A stretch of 64,000 nucleotides of DNA from Stentor roeselii (lineage: Eukaryota; Ciliophora; Heterotrichea; Heterotrichida; Stentoridae): the NCBI GenBank assembly GCA_006503475.1, contig RSEH01000076.1, positions 106,453 to 170,452 on the forward strand, written 5' to 3'. Both the position numbers and the translations under genes were made by a program. The notes beneath the pieces are model-generated. The model had not been told where the DNA came from and ran no database searches. It saw only the letters and a list, made by a program, of their open reading frames with translations. Shown here piece after piece: positions 18,614 to 27,461 of the stretch (the stretch's first letter is position 1; each line of letters begins with the position of its first letter).

Positions 18614-19465
18614 CTAAGTTTTATTATTATACTCAAGTCTTAGTCCTAACAGGTGCCCAGAACTTCCAAAAGAATTCAAATTTAAAAGATCGAAGCCGGA
18701 TGAAACTGAGCAAAGTAAATTTTCATCAAATCTCTTCACAAGGGCTAAAGCGACTTTTCCCTCATTTTCGACTTTTACCTTGAAAACATGTCTTGAGTCT
18801 ATTAAATAAGAACAGCCGACTTGAATGTTGTTGCTTTTTGATTTCATATTCGAAGAAACTTTACTCACAAGAGTCAAGTCAGGATTTACCTGGTGCTTTA
18901 AAAATACCCTTAAAGACCCAGGGGCGAGTTCAGAGGTCTGATGGTCTAAAATCAGTTTTAACTTTTCTCCTCGAAGTGCAAGAGCGGTTCCAAGATGTAA
19001 AATTCCTTCAGGACAAACCTTTATCTCAGCTCCAACTAAAAAACTTCGAAGATTCCAGCAGAAGTTGAAATTTGCTGTTTTTTTCTGAAGAAAACCTTCA
19101 AATTTCAAGACAAGTTCGTTTTTTTTCTGAAATTCGAGACTTAAACTGGAATCGATTTTATCTTCATTGTTTCCTTTCAAGTTCAGCATGAGTTTCAATG
19201 TGTTTTCAACAAGGGCAGGGGTGAAAGTGAGAAGATATGAAAAGGTTTTAAATGTGGTTCTTTTATGTTCGAAAGTGAAGAACTTCTGAGAGTATTTTAA
19301 AGATGCTGAAAAGTTTTGATCGTGATTTAGTTTTGCTTTAAACCGAGAGTCGAAATGGCCTTTTGAAGCTTTTATGTCAAAAGCTGCACTTTTAAAGAGG
19401 TAGTATTTTGTGAGGATGTCTTCAGTCTTGGTGCTTAGCTGGTCGTAACTATAAACTTTTGCCAT
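18614..19465 (-). CDS. Mitochondrial outer-membrane porin (VDAC)
   Basis: 283 residues, the same length as animal VDAC1, and built of alternating amphipathic beta strands throughout, with an N-terminal helix region (LSTKTEDILTKYY). VDAC forms the 19-strand channel for ATP, ADP and metabolites in the outer mitochondrial membrane. The strand pattern (FDSRFKAKL, FSASLKYSQ, KLKLILDHQ, LTLVSKVSS) and the C-terminal SGHLLGLRLEY support the call; sequence identity to animal forms is low, as in other ciliates. The upstream anoctamin stops only 4 bp before this ATG on the same strand, so the VDAC promoter and 5' UTR must lie inside anoctamin coding sequence unless the two are co-transcribed. Confidence 0.82.
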   Translation of the reverse strand: MAKVYSYDQLSTKTEDILTKYYLFKSAAFDIKASKGHFDSRFKAKLNHDQNFSASLKYSQKFFTFEHKRTTFKTFSYLLTFTPALVENTLKLMLNLKGNNEDKIDSSLSLEFQKKNELVLKFEGFLQKKTANFNFCWNLRSFLVGAEIKVCPEGILHLGTALALRGEKLKLILDHQTSELAPGSLRVFLKHQVNPDLTLVSKVSSNMKSKSNNIQVGCSYLIDSRHVFKVKVENEGKVALALVKRFDENLLCSVSSGFDLLNLNSFGSSGHLLGLRLEYNNKT

Positions 19466-19469
19466 TTAA

Positions 19470-22181
19470 CTAATTATAAAAAGTTTGCTCGTCTAAGTCT
19501 TTCGTGATGTTTATGTGAAAATTCGGCAAGTGCGAGTCTTTATCTTCAAAAGTTCCTTGGTCGTTTTGGAAAAGTCTCTTTTCGATGATATGCTGATGTC
19601 GTTTAAATACCTGACTGAAACCTTTTGGAATATCTGGAATTAAAAATTGAATCATCCACTGCAATGCAAGGAGAATAAAAACTGTTAAAGTATATGCGAA
19701 GTAAAGATTGTCTTTTGTTAGTTCAACTTTAGACATCGCTGGAATTGTAAAGCAGATTATTCCAATATTAGTCAAAATAGCAGCTGTACAGTTAAATGTG
19801 AAGATTCCCTGCCATACTCCTATTGATTTAGCACCGATCGGATTTGGCCTTCGAACAAAGTACAAAAGTTTTAACTTATCCACTTGCAATTCGATTAAAA
19901 TTGCAATATACGTTAAAAAAGAAGATAAAGGAAAAGCCACAGCGAATAAAGTAGTATATCCAAGCATTATCACTAGTTCCATGTAGTCCTGAAGACTCCC
20001 TTCAGCATCAACTGCATCATAAGAGTCTAGAAAGAACTGTTTGTCTAAATCAAGGTTTAGTCCTTGATTTTTTTGTTCTGAATTTCCTAAAGATCGACTT
20101 CGAATCTTATATTTCAGGTAAGGTTGAAGCAACTCGACTATGTTTTTTAGGAAAAGGATGATGAATAAACTTAATAGTTGAGTGTAAAGCTCTTCCATGC
20201 AATCTGCACCGATTTCTAGCTTCTTTTTTCCACCTGAATTTACTAGACAACCTTCGAAGTGGGTCTTTATAAAAGCGATGTAGTAAAGTGAACTGAATGA
20301 ATTCACGAATTGGAATAAATAAGTTTTTACTATCAAGGAACTTTCGTATTCGCTGAGGGTTCGATGATTTTCTATTTTTATCACTTTTGATATCACGATT
20401 TTAAATATGAAGTTGAAGACTTGGATTTGAATTGCGTTTAGAATTGAACAGACAACACCTGCAAAATCAAAGCCCATTATGATTAGGTCATTTGTTAGCA
20501 TTTTTCGAAATATCAATATTCCTGAAAGGGCACTAAGAACAAGTAATAGAATAAGAATAGTAACCAATGTCCCAATAAATAAAAAAGTCTTAGTTTTCCC
20601 TTTTGAATAATAAATCTCCTCCATATCATCAGTAATCGGGGACCTTCTCTCAATCCCAGTAAATTCAGGTCTTTCGACCTCATCCTCTTCAAAATCAGTT
20701 TGTCCCCATTGAATAGCAAGAGCCGCTTGTTTTCTTTTCCAAACCTCAATCATGATAATCGAAACAACAGCCATATAAACCGAGTAAAACGTATTTAAAA
20801 TAATAGTAAGAAAATCCCCAGGTTGATAAAGTCTTTGCACAACAAACACACCCACTCCAATAAACGAAGGCCAAGCAAGTAATTTTCCAGTTAATCCTAA
20901 AAAAGCAAAATAAAGTCCAATTTTTTCCCCAAAGTACTTTCGAATAGCATGAACAGGTTGAGAGGTCCTATACAAAGGAATCTTCCATTTCTGAATCAAA
21001 CTAATCCGAGCATAAGTCCGTCCTTGGCAGTAGTTTTGAAATAAAGACTTGTATAAAAACTCATGACTTCCATCAAGTTCCCAGAAATTATGCAGAGGGT
21101 AAAAGTCCAGAACCATTTTGTTATGACGAAGAAAGTCAAGGTTGATGAACCTTGAGATATAAGTAGGAGTTAGTTTTAACTTGTCAATATTCCTCAGAAG
21201 GGAAATAGTCATGTTATTGTCAATCTTGTAAGTCCTCCATAACTCTTTAGGAACTGTCGGCGAGTAGTCCATAAATGGGCCGAAAGGTTTTTCAATTTCA
21301 AAAAAATCCCAAAGGTTTTTCAGCACCTTAAAGCCGAACTTTTTATTTATTGTTTCCTGACTTTCCATTGAAACTCGTTTGAAATTTCGCTTTTCGTTCA
21401 AGCCAGCAAGTACCAGTTCAAGGTACTCAAAATAAGCCTGCCATTGAGTCCGATTAACTCCAGAAGGTTCATATTTTTTCTCTGGTTTATCTTTAAAGTA
21501 CTTAAAATCTTCTAAAGTTTTCAATATCTCGAAAATTTTCTTCATTCCATGATTTAGAAATCGAAGAGGTCTCAATTTTTCATCACAAGGTTCTAAAGAA
21601 ATTGCGTCAACTTCTGTTAAATCGAACTGAAGGTTGAATTCAGTTCTTTTTGCCTCTTCTAGAAGTGCTTCTTGACTAGATGAGAGGCAAAGATATATGC
21701 GATTTCCGTCTTCACTTAGAAAAAGGGCGGTTTTTATACTAAGTTCGACTTCTAGGATAGTTTGGACTGTATTTCTGATGAGTGTTAAGAAATCTGAGCA
21801 TCTTTTACCTGAATCAGAGAAATTCGAATTGTCTTTTATTATCTTTCCACCTCCTGCAAGGGTTTTTTCACTATTTTTTTCAGGAAGATGGTCTAAAACT
21901 GACTCAAATGCAAGTTGGTAGTCGTGGGAAAGACTGGAAAATCCTTTTGTGAAGATTTGTTTGGCATCTTGATATGAAATACTTGAAGTTGAATTCATTT
22001 GGTCGGGGTTTTCGAAGACTATTACAAATTCGTAATGAATTGATGGAGGGGATTGTTTAAATGAATTTTCGCCTAAAAGTAAATTCTTTAGGTTCATCTG
22101 GGAATATCTGCAGATTTGAGCGGGTTTAGAACTCTCTTCAGCGTAGTTGAATAAATTGTTAAGTGGTCTGTAAGAGTCCAT
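19470..22181 (-). CDS. Anoctamin/TMEM16 family protein
   Basis: 903 residues from the ATG at 22181; the frame is open further upstream without an ATG. An N-terminal cytoplasmic domain (about 1-400) precedes the TMEM16 membrane domain, which begins with the conserved block IRKYFGEKIGLYFAFLG. Further TMEM16 hallmarks are VWKRKQAALAIQWG, FEDE-type acidic residues before the R-P-E-F motif, and FQFVNSFSSLYYIAF, with about ten membrane helices. TMEM16 proteins are Ca2+-activated chloride channels or lipid scramblases; the sequence alone does not decide which. The gene ends TAG-TTAA directly before the VDAC ATG. Confidence 0.93.
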   Translation of the reverse strand: MDSYRPLNNLFNYAEESSKPAQICRYSQMNLKNLLLGENSFKQSPPSIHYEFVIVFENPDQMNSTSSISYQDAKQIFTKGFSSLSHDYQLAFESVLDHLPEKNSEKTLAGGGKIIKDNSNFSDSGKRCSDFLTLIRNTVQTILEVELSIKTALFLSEDGNRIYLCLSSSQEALLEEAKRTEFNLQFDLTEVDAISLEPCDEKLRPLRFLNHGMKKIFEILKTLEDFKYFKDKPEKKYEPSGVNRTQWQAYFEYLELVLAGLNEKRNFKRVSMESQETINKKFGFKVLKNLWDFFEIEKPFGPFMDYSPTVPKELWRTYKIDNNMTISLLRNIDKLKLTPTYISRFINLDFLRHNKMVLDFYPLHNFWELDGSHEFLYKSLFQNYCQGRTYARISLIQKWKIPLYRTSQPVHAIRKYFGEKIGLYFAFLGLTGKLLAWPSFIGVGVFVVQRLYQPGDFLTIILNTFYSVYMAVVSIIMIEVWKRKQAALAIQWGQTDFEEDEVERPEFTGIERRSPITDDMEEIYYSKGKTKTFLFIGTLVTILILLLVLSALSGILIFRKMLTNDLIIMGFDFAGVVCSILNAIQIQVFNFIFKIVISKVIKIENHRTLSEYESSLIVKTYLFQFVNSFSSLYYIAFIKTHFEGCLVNSGGKKKLEIGADCMEELYTQLLSLFIILFLKNIVELLQPYLKYKIRSRSLGNSEQKNQGLNLDLDKQFFLDSYDAVDAEGSLQDYMELVIMLGYTTLFAVAFPLSSFLTYIAILIELQVDKLKLLYFVRRPNPIGAKSIGVWQGIFTFNCTAAILTNIGIICFTIPAMSKVELTKDNLYFAYTLTVFILLALQWMIQFLIPDIPKGFSQVFKRHQHIIEKRLFQNDQGTFEDKDSHLPNFHINITKDLDEQTFYN

Positions 22182-22373
22182 ATTATTTTCTAAAGATTTT
22201 CTGAGTAATACATGATAATTCCTTAAAAATTCTAAAACCCTTTCAAAAACTCTTTTATTCACAAATAGAAAACTTTATAAACCTTCCAAAATTATCCATT
22301 TTGCTAATTAAGACTTTTTATCAATTGATTTAAAATGTCATCAAATTCTTAATAATCTAAAATTCTTCCTAAA

Positions 22374-22388
22374 GTAAAACCCAATCAG
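22374..22388 (+). other. Candidate 15-nt intron or 5' leader motif
   Basis: GTAAAACCCAATCAG fits the intron consensus of this window (15 nt, GT to CAG, A at position 10). It lies in frame with the coiled-coil gene at 22455, but it contains no stop, so splicing cannot be inferred from frame alone. Confidence 0.4.
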
Positions 22389-22454
22389 GATCTCCAACAA
22401 AAAGCTTTAACCGAGCTAAAAACTCAAAACTCGAAACTAAAATCCGCTCTTTCC

Positions 22455-23258
22455 ATGCTGAAAAAACAGTTTTCTAAAATCCAAGACACCAAGCCTCAGC
22501 TCGACCAGATGATAAACCCAGAAAGTAAAAAATATTCAGTTCAAGACCGTTTTCTAAAAAACCTTCAAAAAAAGGAGCAATTTTATTTCAATGAATTTTC
22601 TTCTCTTTCAAATCGACTTTCAAGTCTCAGCGACGATTACGTCGAGTCCTTAATGAAAAAAATCAAAGATCAAGAAGCGCAAGTGGAAAAGTTACTTGGT
22701 GAAAATATTTATTTGAACAAACTTGATCCTTTTACTTCTGAAGACCCGGACTTTTCAAATGAAATGGAAAATTTGATGGATTTAAAAGGATTTTATATTA
22801 AAAAAGTTGAACAAGTTGCTGAGATACTTGAGAAAAATAAAGAAATGAAAGAAAAAATTGGAGAAAAATACTTGAGGCTTAGTATTTTATATAAGGGGCT
22901 TAGGGAAGAGTTGAAGACTTCTCAGAATCAAGGAATGGATTTGAAGAAATCTTGTACTAGTCTGGAAAAGAATTTAATTTCGAGTCAGAGACAAAGAGCT
23001 ATTTCGCTTTCGAGACTTGAATCTAAGCAACACTTGCTAAGAAATCAGCTTGTTAAAGTTAAGCATGAAGAAAAAAATTTAAACTCGATTTTAAGCCAAG
23101 CCCACAAAATTATGTCACCAACGAATGGAAGAAAAGGAGTTTTGAGGTCTTTATCTCAGTATAAACTTCGCCTTAATCAAAGAGATCGTCCTTCAAGTAT
23201 TTCAATTTTCACAAGATTTTCAAGAAGTCCAATTAGTCTACCTATTAATTTTGCTTAA
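22455..23258 (+). CDS. Coiled-coil protein
   Basis: 267 residues from the first usable ATG at 22455, dominated by coiled coil (about 55-215, for example VESLMKKIKDQEAQVEKLL) with a basic Ser/Arg C-terminus. The same frame stays open upstream to 22356. An ATG at 22335 is in the same frame, but two consecutive TAA codons (22350-22355) separate it, so the true N-terminus is uncertain. The last 14 bp overlap the 3' end of RACK1 on the opposite strand. Function unknown, possibly cytoskeletal. Confidence 0.7.
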   Translation: MLKKQFSKIQDTKPQLDQMINPESKKYSVQDRFLKNLQKKEQFYFNEFSSLSNRLSSLSDDYVESLMKKIKDQEAQVEKLLGENIYLNKLDPFTSEDPDFSNEMENLMDLKGFYIKKVEQVAEILEKNKEMKEKIGEKYLRLSILYKGLREELKTSQNQGMDLKKSCTSLEKNLISSQRQRAISLSRLESKQHLLRNQLVKVKHEEKNLNSILSQAHKIMSPTNGRKGVLRSLSQYKLRLNQRDRPSSISIFTRFSRSPISLPINFA

Positions 23259-24231
23259 CTGCATAAGCTCTAATAACCCCATCACTGAACCCTCCATACA
23301 AGATATCCCCATTATGATTCCAAGAAAGTGAAACCGCAGCCGGTGACTTGACTTTTGTCTTTCCATCCCTTGCGAATACTTCCGGGCTAAACTCATTCAA
23401 AAGTGACTTGGAATCCAAATCCCAGACCTTGATTCCATTATCAGTTGCAGCAGCAAGCCAATACCTGCTAGGCGAGAAAGCAAGTCCATTGATAGAGCTT
23501 TGAGTATCAAGCTGATACAACAAAGAGTTATCCTTAATCTGCCATATAAGTGCAGTGGCATCTTTTCCTCCAGTAGCGCAAAAGTTCCCATCAGGCGAGA
23601 TGTTCAAAGAATTGACGCATCCAGTGTGTCCCTGGAGGTTTGCCTTATGCTTAAAAGTCTGCTGGTCCCAAAGCTTCACCGTATTATCCCAACCTGCTGA
23701 AACAATAAGCGGGTCCTTCGTAGTCGGTGTGAACCTCACACAAGTCACCCAATCAGAATGAGAATTCTGTGGTTCAAAGTCATATTTGCACTCAGCTAAA
23801 GTATTCCAAAGTTTAATCGTCTTATCTCTAGACCCACTGATAATTTGACGGTTATCTGGTGACATTGTAACACTCAGTACATCTTTAGTATGACCTACAA
23901 AGCGGAAAGTAGTTCTTCCTGCCCTCAGGTCCCATAACCTCATTGTCTTGTCCCAAGAGCTGGTAAGGGCAAACTTGTTGTCAGAGGACAGGACAACATC
24001 TGAGATAAAATGCGAGTGGCCTGTGAGTCTTCTGAAAGTCTGCCCAGTGACACTTGAGATATCGCCTTGATCGACAGCTGCTGCTGTCTTCCACATTAAC
24101 AAGGACTTATCCCTGGAGACCGAGACGACCAAATCAGGATTCTCGCTGCTGCCCGTGACTATTGCAGTGACCCAACCACCGTGACCTTTCAGATCTCCTA
24201 CATGTTGTAAGGTTTCAGCTGAACTGTTCAT
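23245..24231 (-). CDS. RACK1: RACK1, WD40 scaffold of the 40S ribosomal subunit
   Basis: 328 residues forming seven WD40 repeats with the RACK1-specific pattern: LKGHGGWVTAI, SRDKSLLMWK, LTGHSHFISDV, GHTKDVLSVTMSPDNRQI, SGSRDKTIKLWNT, HSDWVTCVRFTP, SAGWDNTVKLWD, LQGHTGCVNSL and GGKDATALIW. The length matches eukaryotic RACK1 (317 in human). RACK1 sits near the 40S mRNA exit and links translation to signalling kinases. It overlaps the convergent coiled-coil gene by 14 bp. All tryptophans inspected use TGG. Confidence 0.97.
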   Translation of the reverse strand: MNSSAETLQHVGDLKGHGGWVTAIVTGSSENPDLVVSVSRDKSLLMWKTAAAVDQGDISSVTGQTFRRLTGHSHFISDVVLSSDNKFALTSSWDKTMRLWDLRAGRTTFRFVGHTKDVLSVTMSPDNRQIISGSRDKTIKLWNTLAECKYDFEPQNSHSDWVTCVRFTPTTKDPLIVSAGWDNTVKLWDQQTFKHKANLQGHTGCVNSLNISPDGNFCATGGKDATALIWQIKDNSLLYQLDTQSSINGLAFSPSRYWLAAATDNGIKVWDLDSKSLLNEFSPEVFARDGKTKVKSPAAVSLSWNHNGDILYGGFSDGVIRAYAVKQN

Positions 24232-24265
24232 TTGTGGTTAAAAATTATAATGGACTATGATCTAA

Positions 24266-25459
24266 CTAACTCAAATTTTCCACGTTCACAACTTCCATTA
24301 TGTCACGTTTGCATAACGGGCAGAAAGGCTTTGTCATGTACCATTCTAATATGCAGGTTGGGTGGAATCGGTGATCGCATGAAAGACGATGAACGGAATC
24401 ACCTTGTTTTAATTCTTCTAAACATATTGAACAGGACTCGGAAGAGGATGATGAAAATTTTTCTAAGGGGTATTTTGAAAGGAAAGCTTTTTTTTTTAAC
24501 TCGGTTTCGAGATCTGCGATCTTTTTTAGACGGCGACGTTTTAGGGCGAAGACTAGTTTTAGGATTATTGGAGTGCAGATGCAGAAAACGCCTAGGGAGA
24601 TCACGGATGCGATTATTATCCAAAGGAAATTCGCTGAATAAGAGACTTTTTCATAGATCTTTATTTGTCCTTTGCATGGATTTGCACTATCACAGTAAAA
24701 TGACCAGAGCCAGTACGACTTTGAAGGTTTTTTTAGATCTTGGCTGATCTCTTGGTTTTTCCCTGACAAGTAGAATTCCTCGTAATTACCTAGCATGCTT
24801 GGAAGGTAGTAGGAAACATCGCTCGAATCATGGAATACTCGAATTCCTGGACTTTTACTAGTACTTAAAGATAGTTTTAGGTTTTTGTCGTCGTCTGAAG
24901 TTGCTACTCTGTAAATAAGCCATTCTTTTGGATCTAATTCGAAATTTGTTGCTTTATCAACCGTCAAAGTATCCGCAAGTAAGTTACAATCATTTCCAAT
25001 GTAAATAAGTCCTTTGCAACTACAAAATCCTTTCTGACAAACTCCTCCATTTCCACATTCTTTTGTACACTTATTTGATTCGAAGTAAGAGCTGTTAATA
25101 GAGTAGGCCAGATCTTTCTCCGAAGACTTATAAACCCCAAGGTAAAATTTGGGAGTGATATTTGCAATCTCATAAGGAACTCTTATCACCAAATGATTCA
25201 ATTTACTAGCAAACCCTTGAATATCACTATAATGTCCATCGATCTTCCAATACTCTTCACTTTTCTTGTTAACTGGAGGACTAATACTTCTACCGACCAA
25301 CAATGCAGGCTCAGTAAACTTTTCCTTAGAAAGTTGAATCAAAATATCTTTCCCTTCTTGATAGTCACTTAAATTATACTCAAAGATTTCCCATTGTTTC
25401 TTCTGAATCCGCTGAATGCTCTGAGAAGTTACAAGCAGAGGAATTATTATAAAAATCAT
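24266..25459 (-). CDS. Membrane RING-H2 ubiquitin ligase with EGF-like ectodomain
   Basis: 397 residues. A signal peptide (MIFIIIPLLVTSQS) leads into a lumenal or extracellular region containing an EGF-like module (CTKECGNGGVCQKGFCSC, about 130-150). One transmembrane segment follows (about 275-305, FLWIIIASVISLGVF), then a cytoplasmic RING-H2 (343-383: CSIC-x-CDHRFHPTC-x-FCPLC). The ligands Cys-Cys-Cys-His-His-Cys-Cys-Cys are complete, so E3 activity is expected. Such proteins ubiquitinate membrane or endosomal cargo. Its ATG is only 6 bp from the divergent K+ channel ATG. Confidence 0.92.
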   Translation of the reverse strand: MIFIIIPLLVTSQSIQRIQKKQWEIFEYNLSDYQEGKDILIQLSKEKFTEPALLVGRSISPPVNKKSEEYWKIDGHYSDIQGFASKLNHLVIRVPYEIANITPKFYLGVYKSSEKDLAYSINSSYFESNKCTKECGNGGVCQKGFCSCKGLIYIGNDCNLLADTLTVDKATNFELDPKEWLIYRVATSDDDKNLKLSLSTSKSPGIRVFHDSSDVSYYLPSMLGNYEEFYLSGKNQEISQDLKKPSKSYWLWSFYCDSANPCKGQIKIYEKVSYSANFLWIIIASVISLGVFCICTPIILKLVFALKRRRLKKIADLETELKKKAFLSKYPLEKFSSSSSESCSICLEELKQGDSVHRLSCDHRFHPTCILEWYMTKPFCPLCKRDIMEVVNVENLS

Positions 25460-25465
25460 ATATAA
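25460..25465. promoter_or_regulatory. 6-bp divergent start-codon spacer
   Basis: The only bases between the start codons of two divergent genes are ATATAA. Any promoter or 5' UTR for either gene must lie within the coding sequence of the other. Confidence 0.6.
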
Positions 25466-27448
25466 ATGACTAATCGAAGAGACAGCTGGTGGTCACATGC
25501 CTCAATCGCTAATGTCAGCATTCAATCCCAGCTAACAGATAAAAATTACTTAAAAAGAGCTTCAACTTATTCTAATTTAAAACCAAAATTTTTTCCTGGT
25601 AGTGAAAACTTGAAGGTTAACAAAAGTTTATTTCGATCTCTATCAATCGATGCTGATTCAAAGTTCAAATTATTTTGGGATCTGGCTGTTTTATTCCAAG
25701 CAATTATTCTCGGATTTGTCATTCCTCAGTCTTTTTCATTTTCTCTTACCTTATCGAATAAACTATTATTTTTCAGTTCTGGTTTATTTTTGGTTGACAT
25801 CTTGATCAGTTTTAACACAACAGTTTACAGTGAAGGGACTTTGATAAATTCTCCAAAAGAAGTAGCTTTACATTATCTAAGAACAGATTTTTTTTTAGAC
25901 TTGTTATCAGGGTTCCCATTTGAGCTTTTTGACTACGATTCAATGAATTCTAAAACAGCAGAGTTGTCCTTCGACAGCTTCGACTTGCAATTGTTGTTGA
26001 TATTAAAAATCTTGAAACTTTACAAACTCCCTAAAATTGTTTATCAACTTCACGTTCATTTTCCACAGGCTGGGTGTTATATGTTAATAAAACTCATAAT
26101 TTACTTTTTATTAGCAGCTTTTCCAGCACATTGGTTGACTTGTTTATATGGATCTTTATATAAAAATGCCTTATCAAGTGAATGGATTTACTCATCGAAC
26201 ATCATTCAAGACACTCAATCTCTTTATCTTCGCATTTTAAGTCGAGTGGTCCAGACGATGACATCAGTGGGATACGGCGAGTTCGTAGTCAAGACAGACA
26301 CTGAAAAAATCTTATCAATTCTCGTCATGTCGATCACTTCAGGGTTCATGGGAGCTTTCGTCGGCGCAATTAACCAAGAAATAGAAAAATCTTCAGCGAC
26401 TGATATTTTTTTCAGACAGATGACGAGAGACTTCCATGTTTTCATGAATGTGCACAAAATAGAAAAATCTTTAAGAATAAGGATCTTGGAATACCTCAGA
26501 TATTTAAAACTCTCTTATCGACAACATCTGATCAGGGAACAGGATATCATTGAACTTCTCTCAGTTCCTCTACGTGAACAGATCTTCTTGTATACCAGAG
26601 GATATGTCTTGACTAAAGTCTCTCAATTGAAAGAGTTCAGCCCTGGTACTTTAAAAGCTCTTGGGTATAAACTCGTTCTTAACTTCTTCGCACCAAATGA
26701 CTTGATTTTCAGGGAAAATGAAAAAACTTCAGAAATTTTTTTCATTTTTCAAGGAACTGTTAGTGTTGTTCATCAACCGACTCGAACTGAATTCGCTCTT
26801 TTGAAAAGAGGAAATTATTTTGGAGAAATCGCTTTTTTTACTGATTTAAAAAGAACTGCTTCGGCTCAGTCTAAAAATTATTCTGAAGTTTTTTCTTTGT
26901 CGAGGAAAAATTTTGATAGAATTATTGAATTGGTTCCGAAAGACTTTGAGAAAATTAAGACTTTGTCGAGAAATATTGAAACTTATGGAATTTCCATTAT
27001 TGGGGTTCATTGTTTTTTGTGTAGGAGGTTGGGACATGTTGCTAAGGATTGCAGTAGGAGTAAATGTCGCCCTAATATGAAAAGGATTATTGAAAAATAC
27101 AGAAATAAAAAAGATAATGGTGTTAGAGTTAGCTATGAAAGAGATGATCGAGAAGTTGATTCATTTAGAGGGTATAATATTAGATGTACCAGGGGGAAGA
27201 TTAGACAAGAAAACACAGAAATATTTGAGGCAAAATTCCTGTCACGAAAGATAAATCAGTACAATTCCTCCTTAATCAACATAAAATCAGAAAACAACCA
27301 ACTCTTCACACTAATCAACGATCTTGAGCCGAACCAGTCAGACAGCGACGATTCCGAACGAAATTTCTTAAATTTTTCCGTATGTCAGCTAGACCGAAAG
27401 TCTTCAGTCTCCTTATCAAGCCATTCCCTCTTCCTGCTGAATCTGTAA
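25466..27448 (+). CDS. Cyclic-nucleotide-domain K+ channel with C-terminal zinc knuckle
   Basis: 660 residues. Six transmembrane segments lie at about 68-300. S4 carries Lys at every third position (181, 184, 187, 190) instead of Arg. The pore has TSVGYG (266-271), indicating K+ selectivity. A C-linker precedes a CNBD (about 395-500) with a phosphate-binding-cassette-like stretch YFGEIAFFTDLKRTASA, so cAMP/cGMP or HCN/EAG-type gating is plausible. Unusually, the domain is followed by a CCHC zinc knuckle (Cys516, Cys519, His524, Cys529: CFLCRRLGHVAKDC), a nucleic-acid or protein binding motif, and then a polar tail. The gene at 27462 starts 13 bp after its stop. Confidence 0.92.
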   Translation: MTNRRDSWWSHASIANVSIQSQLTDKNYLKRASTYSNLKPKFFPGSENLKVNKSLFRSLSIDADSKFKLFWDLAVLFQAIILGFVIPQSFSFSLTLSNKLLFFSSGLFLVDILISFNTTVYSEGTLINSPKEVALHYLRTDFFLDLLSGFPFELFDYDSMNSKTAELSFDSFDLQLLLILKILKLYKLPKIVYQLHVHFPQAGCYMLIKLIIYFLLAAFPAHWLTCLYGSLYKNALSSEWIYSSNIIQDTQSLYLRILSRVVQTMTSVGYGEFVVKTDTEKILSILVMSITSGFMGAFVGAINQEIEKSSATDIFFRQMTRDFHVFMNVHKIEKSLRIRILEYLRYLKLSYRQHLIREQDIIELLSVPLREQIFLYTRGYVLTKVSQLKEFSPGTLKALGYKLVLNFFAPNDLIFRENEKTSEIFFIFQGTVSVVHQPTRTEFALLKRGNYFGEIAFFTDLKRTASAQSKNYSEVFSLSRKNFDRIIELVPKDFEKIKTLSRNIETYGISIIGVHCFLCRRLGHVAKDCSRSKCRPNMKRIIEKYRNKKDNGVRVSYERDDREVDSFRGYNIRCTRGKIRQENTEIFEAKFLSRKINQYNSSLINIKSENNQLFTLINDLEPNQSDSDDSERNFLNFSVCQLDRKSSVSLSSHSLFLLNL

Positions 27449-27461
27449 TAATGTAAAAATA

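Noticed and set aside
27449-27461. Possible fusion of the K+ channel with the following 182-residue gene
   Set aside because: The 13-bp gap contains no GT-AG intron of any length that would join the frames.
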